Shown here: one piece after another, positions 24,195-31,473 of the stretch | How the letters are laid out: each line of letters starts with the position of its first letter | How positions within the stretch are numbered: the first letter of the stretch is position 1 | Source of the DNA: JAITWN01 sp034002745 | Lineage (GTDB): Bacteria > Pseudomonadota > Gammaproteobacteria > SZUA-140 | Direction of reading: 5' to 3' | Length of the DNA: 46,848 bases | NCBI GenBank assembly: GCA_034002745.1 | Contig: JAVEZY010000019.1 | Coordinates: forward strand, 1-46,848 | Made by a program: the position numbers and the translations under genes | Notes under the pieces: generated by a model | What the model was told of the DNA's origin: nothing | Seen by the model: the letters and a program-made list of their open reading frames with translations, nothing else | Databases searched by the model: none

Positions 24195-25328
24195 CTACTG
24201 TCCTTGCCCTACCGTAAGCAGGGTGGCGTTGATGGAAACGTTCTGCTGCTGCAGGCTGCTGGCCCCGGTATTCTGCGCCACCTGGGTGATGCCACTTGGG
24301 GTGGTCAGAGACTCGCCGCTGATGAAGTTGGATGCCGTATAGGCCGCGTCAATGGACACCGAGTTGTCCGTGACGGCGCCATCGAGGTCCGAACTGCTCA
24401 CCGCCAGATGCTCGATGCTGATCGTGGTATTGCCGGAATCTGAGACGTTGACGTTCGTGCTGTTATCGGAATTTCCGGAATCGGCGACATCCACGTTCAG
24501 ATAGTCGTTTCCGGAGTCGCTGATGTTCGTGCTGTCGTCCGTGTTACCCGAATCCCGTACGCTCACGTTGGTGCTGTTGTCCGAATTGTCATTGCCCGAA
24601 TCCGCCACATCGACATCCAGGCTGTCGTTGCCGGAATCGCTGACGTTGGTGCTGTTGTCCGAGCTGTCATTGCCCGAATCCGCCACATCGACATTCAGAT
24701 AGTCATTACCGGAATCGCTGATGTTCGTGCTGTCGTCCGTGTTACCCGAATCCGAAATATCCACGTTGAGATAGTCGTTTGCCGCATCGCTGATATTGGT
24801 GCTGTTATCGGTATTGCCCGAATCGGCAACATCCACGTTCAGATAGTCGTTTGCCGCATCGCTGATATTGGTGCTGTTATCGGAACTGTCATTCCCCGAA
24901 TCCGCGACGTCGACATTCAGATAGTCGTTTGCAGCATCGCTGATATTGGTGCTGTTATCGGTATTGCCCGAATCGGCAACATCCACGTTCAGATAGTCGT
25001 TTGCCGCATCGCTGATATTGGTGCTGTTATCGGAACTGTCATTCCCCGAATCCGCGACGTCGACATTCAGATAGTCATTCGCCGCATCGCTGATATTGGT
25101 GCTGTTGTCGGAATTGTCATTGGCGACATCGTTCACTCCGACAGCGATCGAGCCGTCGCTCGCGGCGCTGCCCCCCGAATCCGTTGTGGACTGCACCGCC
25201 GCACTCTGATCGCCGGCGCCTTCTCCCGCCGTGTTGGTGGCATCCGCAAAGCTCGCCGAGGAAATGCCGAATGCAAAGGCGATTGCGCAAGACAGCGCGG
25301 ATTTCCTGAAGAAATTCGAACCTGACAT
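24195..25328 (-). CDS. Secreted Asp/Asn/Ser tandem-repeat protein (candidate amyloid or fibre subunit)
   Basis: The 377-residue protein has a signal peptide (about residues 1-28, ending SFA/DA) and a Gly/Ala/Ser linker. Tandem repeats follow (about residues 64-298) built on two units of 24 and 26 residues, for example DYLNVDVADSGNTDNSTNIS. The repeats are acidic, have no Cys, Pro or Trp, and Tyr is the only aromatic. A C-terminal domain ends with SGITQVAQNTGASSLQQQ, resembling the Q..G..N....Q spacing of curlin repeats. The start has a perfect aaggagg at proper spacing and the gene ends at a strong terminator, fitting high expression. A beta-solenoid adhesin, Ca2+-binding matrix protein or ice-binding protein are alternatives. 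The longer frame to 25841 is not supported. Confidence 0.8.
   Translation of the reverse strand: MSGSNFFRKSALSCAIAFAFGISSASFADATNTAGEGAGDQSAAVQSTTDSGGSAASDGSIAVGVNDVANDNSDNSTNISDAANDYLNVDVADSGNDSSDNSTNISDAANDYLNVDVADSGNTDNSTNISDAANDYLNVDVADSGNDSSDNSTNISDAANDYLNVDVADSGNTDNSTNISDAANDYLNVDISDSGNTDDSTNISDSGNDYLNVDVADSGNDSSDNSTNVSDSGNDSLDVDVADSGNDNSDNSTNVSVRDSGNTDDSTNISDSGNDYLNVDVADSGNSDNSTNVNVSDSGNTTISIEHLAVSSSDLDGAVTDNSVSIDAAYTASNFISGESLTTPSGITQVAQNTGASSLQQQNVSINATLLTVGQGQ
24433..25137 (-). repeat. In-gene tandem repeats of 72- and 78-bp units
   Basis: The repeat gene contains alternating 72-bp and 78-bp units (24 and 26 codons). A 150-bp pair of units at 24769-24918 is copied at 24919-25068 with one mismatch that I can find (24783 versus 24933). 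Flanking units are more diverged. This is coding repeat, not CRISPR: there are no unique spacers and the period keeps the reading frame. Confidence 0.9.
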
Positions 25329-25888
25329 GGTGTTTCCTCCTTGTTGTTTTATACGCGCCCGGACTAGCAGCAGGAGCGGAAATGCACGAACCGGGCCGCA
25401 CCAATCGGAGTGTCTGGAATTCAATACATTGCGGGTCAAATGTCGCGTCACAGCTAATTGTTCGGGTGGAATTTGTAAGTAAAATCGACTACTTATATAA
25501 GTTAAGTGACGTAGATGATCGCGTACGCGAGATTCCCTATCCGCACCCTGCAATCGTTCCGAAACCGTGTAAAAACAAGCAGCAGGAGAATCGAACCCGA
25601 GCGGCGAGCGCAGCAGCGCTGCGCTGCCGAGGTGTAAAATTTTCCGTCGCCTGCCCGGCTCCTGCGCCGTGAGAATCGAGCTTTCCGGAAGAGCGTGTCG
25701 CAATTCTGGTGCGCGCGGGGTATCCGCCATCTGCTTGAGCACGCGCCCTTCGCATCGTCCCTCTGCCGTGCGGTTTTCGTCAATTTGGCCGATGCAGTGA
25801 TCATCACTTAATGGTAGCGGTGCGCTGGGTTCTTGGCGCATCTCCGCCCCGCTGGCATCATTGCACTGGGACTGGAGGGGGTTGCGAT
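25329..25888. other. 560-bp divergent intergenic region with AT-rich palindrome
   Basis: No convincing gene lies between the repeat-protein gene (minus) and the MurF-Pth fusion gene (plus). An AT-rich patch at about 25455-25510 stands out from the GC-rich surroundings and contains the perfect 12-bp palindrome ACTTATATAAGT (25491-25502). It is a plausible operator or promoter region for the repeat gene, about 165 bp before its start. An ORF of 101 codons on the minus strand here looks spurious. Confidence 0.5.
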
Positions 25889-27778
25889 ATGCCGTCGATC
25901 GAAAGAACGCCGGCCAGCCGGAGCTGGTCCGCGAAACTGCACCATGGCGTACGCTGGCGCGTCGCCAAGGGCTATGACTTGCTCCGCACCCGCGCGGCGC
26001 GACTCAACCGCGCCAGGTTGCGCGATACCAGGTTCATCGGGATTACGGGCAGCGCCGCGAAGACCACGACCAAGGATCTGATCCACCTGATCCTCTCCGA
26101 AAGCCATGCGGTGATCAGCAGCCAGGACTCCCGCAACATTCCGGTGGCGGTGGAGCGGACGATTCTCCAGGCCAGGGCGCGGCACGAGTTCTGCGTGGTC
26201 GAGGCCGGTGTGCGATGGCCGGGTGAAGCCGACCGCTCAATCCGCCTGCTCCGTCCCGATATCGGCGTGCTGACGATGATCCGGCGAGATCATTCCCGTG
26301 CCTTTGGTGGCGTCGACGGCATCGCAGCCGAGAAGGCCAAGATGATCGAGGCGCTGCCTCCCGACGGCATCGCCGTACTCAACATCGACGATCCCCGCGT
26401 ACAGGAAATAGGCGCTCGCTGCCGTTGCCGCATCCTCTGGGTCGGCAGAGATGCTGGCGCCGACGTCCGCCTGCTCGATGCACGCTCCCGCTGGCCAGAC
26501 ATCCCGCTCGAGGTGGAGATCGAGTTCGAAGGCAAGCATCATGTGGTGAGAACGGGGCTCTGGGGCACACAGCTGGCGTCGGCGGTGGCAACGGCCCTCG
26601 CTGTTGCAGCAGCCTGCGGCATTCCGCTGGAGCGCGCGATTCCGCCGCTCGTCCGCGCATCGACCTCGGAAGGACGCATGCAGATTGTTTCGCACGACGA
26701 CGGCGTCACCTACATTCGTGACGACTTCAAGGCACCTCACTGGGCAATGATGGAGCCCATCGCATTTCTTGGAGACTCCATTGCCAGACGGAAAATCGCG
26801 ATTATTGGCACCATCTCCGATTATTCCAGTGATTCGAAACCCCGCTACCGGCAGATCGCGCGCGAGGCGCGAGCCAATGCCGATCTCGTGGTCTTCATCG
26901 GACCGAACGCGCACTGGGCGGAGAGTGCCCGCCGCGATGACTCCGACGATTCCATCCGGGCTTTCTTCGATCCCCGTTCCGCGGCTGCTTTCCTGCGGGA
27001 AACACTCCGGCCGGGCGACCTCGTCCTGCTCAAGGGCTCGAACAAGGCGGACCACCTGTCGCGGCTGGTATACGATCGCGAGACCCCGATAGCATGCTGG
27101 CGGAACGATTGCCGGGTGAACATGAATTGCGGCACATGCCGCTGGCTGCGCGAGGCACCACCGCCCGATCCGCGCGCTATCGTCGCGCCGATCCCTGACT
27201 GGGTCGCAGCGCAGCGATTTCCCCGCCCGGTAGTGGTCGGACTGGGAAATCCGGGGGAACGATTCCTCGATACACCTCATAACGCCGGCTATCGCCTGGT
27301 CGATATGGTGGCCGAGCGCCATGGCGGCGAATGGAAGGACGTCGGCGCGGGAACCGTTTGTACCATCGAGATCGAAGGGCGCGGCGTGACCCTGTTCAAG
27401 CCTGCGGCGCTGATGAACAACTCCGGCCCGGCGGTCAAGCGCTGGCTCGACGCCATCGGCGCCGATGCCGGGGATTGCGTCGTGGTCTATGACGAGTTCG
27501 ATCTCCCCCTGGGTGATACCCGCCGGAAAAGCAAGGGCGGCGGCTCGGGACACCGTGGTGTCCGGTCGGTGATACAGGCGCTAGGAACGATGGAGTTCCC
27601 GCGCATACGAATCGGCGTCCGCCCCGAAGGGTACACGGGGTCTGCGGGCGCGCGGGTACTCGCATCCCTGGCGCCCGAGGACGAACGACTCCTTTCGCAG
27701 GGGTTGAATGAGGGCGTCGGTGTGCTTGCCGCCATGCTCGAACCCCTGGACTCGGGTGATCGCGCAGGCGTTTCGTGA
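25889..27778 (+). CDS. Fusion: MurF-like Mur ligase + peptidyl-tRNA hydrolase (Pth)
   Basis: The 629-residue protein joins two enzymes. Residues about 45-395 form a Mur-ligase: P-loop TGSAAKTTTK (canonical members have GKT, here AKT), DHSRAFGGVDGIAAEKAKMI, NIDDPRV, a C-terminal domain with IAIIGTISDY and VLLKGSNKADHL. The MurF motif DSYNANP is replaced by DDFKAPHW. A Cys motif C-x4-C-x5-C-x2-C follows (about 402-418). Residues about 445-629 are a full Pth domain: VVVGLGNPG, catalytic His about 464 in THNAGY-like PHNAGYR, PAALMNNSG, VVYDEFDLPLGDTRRK and GGGSGHRGV. Pth cleaves peptidyl-tRNA; the ligase substrate is unknown. ATG 25889 follows ggagggg. There is no internal stop or obvious frameshift, so the fusion looks real. 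Confidence 0.88.
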   Translation: MPSIERTPASRSWSAKLHHGVRWRVAKGYDLLRTRAARLNRARLRDTRFIGITGSAAKTTTKDLIHLILSESHAVISSQDSRNIPVAVERTILQARARHEFCVVEAGVRWPGEADRSIRLLRPDIGVLTMIRRDHSRAFGGVDGIAAEKAKMIEALPPDGIAVLNIDDPRVQEIGARCRCRILWVGRDAGADVRLLDARSRWPDIPLEVEIEFEGKHHVVRTGLWGTQLASAVATALAVAAACGIPLERAIPPLVRASTSEGRMQIVSHDDGVTYIRDDFKAPHWAMMEPIAFLGDSIARRKIAIIGTISDYSSDSKPRYRQIAREARANADLVVFIGPNAHWAESARRDDSDDSIRAFFDPRSAAAFLRETLRPGDLVLLKGSNKADHLSRLVYDRETPIACWRNDCRVNMNCGTCRWLREAPPPDPRAIVAPIPDWVAAQRFPRPVVVGLGNPGERFLDTPHNAGYRLVDMVAERHGGEWKDVGAGTVCTIEIEGRGVTLFKPAALMNNSGPAVKRWLDAIGADAGDCVVVYDEFDLPLGDTRRKSKGGGSGHRGVRSVIQALGTMEFPRIRIGVRPEGYTGSAGARVLASLAPEDERLLSQGLNEGVGVLAAMLEPLDSGDRAGVS

Positions 27779-27852
27779 GTTCTGCCGTTGTCCGACTGCT
27801 GGCGTCGCCGTTCGAAGGTGCTTCGGCGGTACCTGACGATACCATGCAGACT

Positions 27853-28160
27853 TGGTGCCCAGGGCCGGGGTCGAACCGGCATGGGGTTGCCCCCGAGGGA
27901 TTTTCGCACCTCTACGGCTTTCGCCGCCCCGCCGCAGGCGGGTTCGGGGTCCGGACTTTCTCTTTGCCGTATCGCTCGCGCGACTTAGGCAGGAGCCGTC
28001 AAGTCTCTACACTTTCCCGGTGATACCGGGCTTAGCTCGGGATTGCCACCACCCTGGGTGCTGAGGTTTCCCCGAATTTGACTCCATTCACGCCGGGGGT
28101 TTCCCTCCCGGGTGCTCAATCGTTCAAGTCCCTTGCGTCTACCTGTTTCGCCACCTGGGC
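27853..28160 (-). tRNA. trnL(UAA): tRNA-Leu(UAA), split by a group I intron
   Basis: On the minus strand exon 1 is 28160-28126 (35 nt, acceptor GCCCAGG, D-arm GGTAGACGC, ending GGGACTT). Exon 2 is 27904-27853 (52 nt, AAAATCCCTC, variable arm GGGGGCAACCCC, T-arm GCCGG-TTCGACC-CCGGC, acceptor CCTGGGC, discriminator A and encoded CCA). Joined, they give an 87-nt class II tRNA whose acceptor stem pairs fully. The anticodon stem AGGGA/TCCCT closes a loop CTTAAAA, anticodon UAA, hence leucine. The two exons are separated by a 221-nt group I intron between U34 and A35. Without splicing, no functional anticodon arm forms. Confidence 0.93.
27905..28125 (-). ncRNA. Group I self-splicing intron in tRNA-Leu(UAA)
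   Basis: The 221-nt insert follows a U (last base of exon 1) and ends with G (27905), as group I introns do. Core elements are readable on the minus strand: 5' region GAACGATTGAGC; P element ATTCGGGGAAACC; Q element GGCAATCCCGAGC (28047-28035); R element GTGTAGAGACTTGACGG (28012-27996); S element AAGAGAAAGTCCGG (27964-27951). GACTT in R can pair with AAGTC in S to form P7. The sequence resembles trnL(UAA) introns of cyanobacteria and chloroplasts element by element. No homing endonuclease is encoded. Confidence 0.92.
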
Positions 28161-28244
28161 TTAGCGTCCGGCAGTTTATCCGAAGCTGCCCGGGTTTTCA
28201 GCCCTGATGCATTCAACGGGATCGGATGACTCCGTCGCAGACCC

Positions 28245-29432
28245 TCAGCGCGCCTCGCGCGCATCGAAATCGCGATCGAGCGCGGGGGTACCGGGCGGGT
28301 TCTTGGCCCGGCATTCTTCGCCCGCGAGCCAGTCGGCGACCGGACGCCAGGGTCCGAACTGCACCTGTGCGGCGGTGAACGGAAAGCCCTCGGGCACTGC
28401 ACCGACATGCAGTGGAAGCCATGGCGGGCGCTCACAAGGGGCGTGGCGAAAGTAGTAATCCTGCCACCACACCGATGATCGCGGCAGCGTGGCCACGTAC
28501 GCCATGACGTCCAGCGCGTCCTGGGGGGAAAGCGCGTTCGATTGCGCAAGGGGCATGTTGCGGGCGAGAAACGCCGCGCCGATCGGGACCATCAACGGGC
28601 CGCCTGCATGGCTGAATGATCCTTCTCCGGCCAGTGGCGGGAACGTAAACGCATCCTCGCCTCCCCACACTCCGGTACCGTCATCGCCGTGGCAGGAGGC
28701 GCACCGCGCCTGGTATACGTCGGCGCCAGCCTGTGGATCCGCCTTCATGTCGAGCACGCCCGGAAACAGCGGGGTTGTCGCTCCGGGGATCTTGTCGACA
28801 TCGCTCGGCGTCTTGAACTCGGGAATCAACAGACCTTCACCCTCATAGATTCCGTCACGGACCGCAACCAGCCACGCCACCAGGGCATCCATCTCGGGAG
28901 AGTCGTCATCGATCATCACCGTGCCGCCGCATTCGCGGGCGCAATCGCGCGCCCGCGAACGCGCATCACGCTTGTAGCCGAGGCCACCGAAGAACACCCC
29001 GTCCTCGCCCTGCTCGGCAAGTCCGTAATAGGTGAGCGTACGAAAGAAGGGCCAGGCATAGGGCACCGTCCCTCCTCCGGTGTGACAGTTGGCACAGTTC
29101 ATTACACGACCGGCGGCCAACGGTGGCCGGCCGTCTCTCCGGCCCTCGCCGATGGTACCGTAGGTTCGGTGAACGAGTTCGTATCCGAACACGATCTGCC
29201 GGGCTCGGGAGATATCGCCGTCGAACGACTTGTCCGCAAGTTCCCGTCGCAGGCGGTCGATGCCGGGCGGCTGATACCAGCGGGTCCCTGCACGCAAGAC
29301 TTTCCCTGTGGACAGCTTGATGTCGTCTGCAAGCACATAATCCTCCGGACTCGCCAGCGCATGCGGGTCCGCCCATATGACTCCGCTCATGACGCAGAGT
29401 AAAAAAAGGACGATGATTTTGGCGCTTCGCAT
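28245..29432 (-). CDS. Diheme cytochrome c, TsdA-like (thiosulfate dehydrogenase-like)
   Basis: The 395-residue protein has a signal peptide (about residues 1-22) and two c-type heme sites, NCANCHTGG (about residue 115) and RCASCHGDDG (about residue 245). Between them CARECGGTVMIDDDSPEMDALVAWL matches the TsdA-type layout, in which a Cys ligates the first heme and a DSPEM stretch follows. TsdA oxidises thiosulfate to tetrathionate in the periplasm. The C-terminal 100 residues, with an extra Cys pair, are not part of the usual TsdA, so the substrate is uncertain. Start 29432 has gaggg about 10 nt upstream; 29441 is an alternative with poorer spacing. Confidence 0.8.
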   Translation of the reverse strand: MRSAKIIVLFLLCVMSGVIWADPHALASPEDYVLADDIKLSTGKVLRAGTRWYQPPGIDRLRRELADKSFDGDISRARQIVFGYELVHRTYGTIGEGRRDGRPPLAAGRVMNCANCHTGGGTVPYAWPFFRTLTYYGLAEQGEDGVFFGGLGYKRDARSRARDCARECGGTVMIDDDSPEMDALVAWLVAVRDGIYEGEGLLIPEFKTPSDVDKIPGATTPLFPGVLDMKADPQAGADVYQARCASCHGDDGTGVWGGEDAFTFPPLAGEGSFSHAGGPLMVPIGAAFLARNMPLAQSNALSPQDALDVMAYVATLPRSSVWWQDYYFRHAPCERPPWLPLHVGAVPEGFPFTAAQVQFGPWRPVADWLAGEECRAKNPPGTPALDRDFDAREAR

Positions 29433-29593
29433 CGAGATCATTCCCTCATCGAATTCGAGACAGTCAGCAGCAGCGCGGACACAGTATCAGATCGAAGCCG
29501 TACCTACCTTAAGATCGGTTAAGCAGCCGTCTGCTCGCGGGCAGGCACGACGAAGCAGCAATTGGGGCGGTGGAAGCAGCACGCCCGATCGGT

Positions 29594-30253
29594 TCATCGT
29601 GCCCCATCCACGGCCTCAATGATGCCGTTGATCAATTCCGGGCTGGTGGCGACACCGATCACGCCGGTGACGATGAACTGCACTCCCACGCAGAGAATCA
29701 GGAACCCCATGATCTTGGTCATGGCGTGCAGTCCATTCACGCCGAGAACGGAGACCAGTCGGGTCGACAGACGCAGCGTCGTGAGCACAATGGCCGCCAC
29801 CAGCAGAATCCCGATGGTGATCGACACGAAGTCGACCCAGGTCGTCGCCATCGATGTCAGACCGATGGTCACTGAGATCGCGCCGGGACCCGCGAGACTC
29901 GGCATGGCGAGCGGAGTGAACGACACGTCCCGCTTACGCTTGGATTCGAGGCGTTCCGCCGCGGTCTGTACGCCTTCATCCCTGGGGTAGAGCATTCTCA
30001 TGCCGACACCCGCCACCAGGATGCCGCCCGCGATCCGCAGCCCCGGCAAGGACAGGCCAAAGAACTGCATGATGAAGGTGCCGCCGACGAGGAAGGCCAC
30101 CAGAATGCTGACCATGTAGATGACGGCCTTGCGCGCCTGTTCCATGCGCTCGGCGTGCGAATCACCCTCGGTGATGGCAAGGAACATGGGCGCCGTGCTG
30201 AAGGGATTGATGATCGGCAGCAGGGCAATGACCGTGGCAATGACGAGTTGCAT
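29594..30253 (-). CDS. MarC-family integral membrane protein
   Basis: The 219-residue protein is a six-segment membrane protein of the MarC/YchE/YhgN family: LLPIINPFSTAPMFLAIT at the N terminus, FGLSLPGLRIAGGILVAGVGMRML, and PLAMPSLAGPGAISVTIGL in the middle, the family's most conserved part. The function is not established; an earlier link to multiple antibiotic resistance was not upheld. The start MQLVIATVIALLP (30253) was chosen because the extension to 30418 lacks family sequence. Confidence 0.88.
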   Translation of the reverse strand: MQLVIATVIALLPIINPFSTAPMFLAITEGDSHAERMEQARKAVIYMVSILVAFLVGGTFIMQFFGLSLPGLRIAGGILVAGVGMRMLYPRDEGVQTAAERLESKRKRDVSFTPLAMPSLAGPGAISVTIGLTSMATTWVDFVSITIGILLVAAIVLTTLRLSTRLVSVLGVNGLHAMTKIMGFLILCVGVQFIVTGVIGVATSPELINGIIEAVDGAR

Positions 30254-30511
30254 GTTTCCGGTTCCGATGGTTTGGATGGGGGGCGTTTCTACTGCAGCGC
30301 CTGCGGCCGGACCATGGCGGGTCGCTGTGCAAGCCATCACCACCGCCTGGGACCTGGTGATGGAAAAGCGCATTGATGCTCGGCTCGCGCAGTCCCGAAC
30401 GGCTGCCGCGCAGCGCAATCAAGTGATGCCGGCCTCCTCCTCCGGATCACCCGCGCAGACCGGACGGCGGCGCCGCAGTCATGCGGTCCGGGTCCGGAGA
30501 CGATGCGGAAC

Positions 30512-31030
30512 TCAGACCATGCGCCGCAGCACGTCGTCCTTCTTCACGACGTGATGCCACAGTGCGACCGCGACATGGCCAATGATGAGGGCGACCAGGA
30601 ACAGCGCGACGGGTGAATGCAGGCTGCCGATCGACGTCATCCATGGAACCTTCTCGCCTTCCGCGATCAGCTCCACGCCGAAGGCCGTCCAGCCATAGCC
30701 ATTGCCGACGAGGAGCAGAACGCCGAGGGGAGGAAGCAGCAGGATGGCCAGATACATCAACCCATGGCCCGCCTTGACCAGCATGACAGTGGACCGATCA
30801 TGCGGCGGGCGATTGTCCTTCTGCCTGATGGCCCAGATCAGGCGCAACACCACCAGGACGAACAACAGCGTACCTATCGATACATGCCAGGGCACCAGCG
30901 TCTCCCCGACCCAGTGCTCGCCATCATCGATGCGATCGAAAATCTTCAGCGCCTGCCAGCCGATCAGAAATGCCATGCCCCAGTGGAAAATGCGCGAAAC
31001 CGTGCCATAGCGTACCTTCGAGTCGTTCAT
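30512..31030 (-). CDS. Cytochrome b561-family protein
   Basis: The 172-residue protein has four membrane segments with histidines at heme-ligand positions: RIFHWGMAFLIG in segment 1, WHVSIGTLLF in segment 2, GHGLMYLAILLLPP in segment 3, and LHSPVALFLVALIIGHVAVALWHH in segment 4. This is the bacterial CybB/YodB-type cytochrome b561, which moves electrons between quinol and periplasmic or superoxide partners. It starts at 31030. The diheme cytochrome gene lies downstream beyond the MarC gene on the same strand, but gaps of 150-260 bp argue against one operon. Confidence 0.9.
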   Translation of the reverse strand: MNDSKVRYGTVSRIFHWGMAFLIGWQALKIFDRIDDGEHWVGETLVPWHVSIGTLLFVLVVLRLIWAIRQKDNRPPHDRSTVMLVKAGHGLMYLAILLLPPLGVLLLVGNGYGWTAFGVELIAEGEKVPWMTSIGSLHSPVALFLVALIIGHVAVALWHHVVKKDDVLRRMV

Positions 31031-31473
31031 GCAACACTCCCTTCATCGCCCGGAAATTTTCTGTCACCCACCACGATCATTGTCATTCGGTGATACGGGT
31101 TGTTCAACAGGCGGTCCTGCGAAGCAACGGCATCGAATGACAGAATTGCCCCAAGCAACAGGGAAAGCAAGCGGTATGAACCGGCTCGACAGGGCTGGAT
31201 GCACACGCTTCCAGGTGAGCACATGCCATGCGCTTCGTGGGGGATATGAAGCGTCGCGTGAAGCCATTATGCCAACTCGGCCGCGCGGATGTCGGTCCAA
31301 AGTGAATTTACCCCCGCAAACACCACGGCCCGCCCGCACCGGTTGGGCATGGACTGCCAGCGCGTGATGTGATCCAGTGCAGACGAATATCCCGTGCTTC
31401 AATAGCGCTATACTGATATCCCTGCTCGTTGGCCGGGAGGTTCGGCCCGGTTCACTCACGGCTGGAAAACACT
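31031..31473. other. 443-bp divergent intergenic region
   Basis: This gap separates the cytochrome b561 gene (minus) from the DUF4382 lipoprotein gene (plus). A TATACT element at 31409-31414, about 60 bp before the lipoprotein start, could be a -10 box, but no good -35 is present at 17 bp. I see no further gene or RNA. Confidence 0.4.

Noticed and set aside
24433..25137. Regular repeats suggesting a CRISPR array
   Set aside because: The period (72/78 bp) keeps the reading frame, there are no unique spacers, and the repeats encode a secreted protein with a ribosome site and terminator.
25502..25807. Minus-strand frame of 101 codons in the divergent region
   Set aside because: Translation is Arg/Cys-rich noise without a ribosome site; the region more likely holds promoters.
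27853..28160. tRNA-Ser(UGA) reading of the exon 1 junction (loop CTTGAAA)
   Set aside because: That loop uses intron bases next to exon 1; the D-arm, variable arm and group I intron boundaries fit tRNA-Leu(UAA) after splicing.
28139..28549. Minus-strand frame of 136 codons overlapping the tRNA and cytochrome end
   Set aside because: It overlaps the tRNA exon and the cytochrome gene in another frame and has no recognisable protein.
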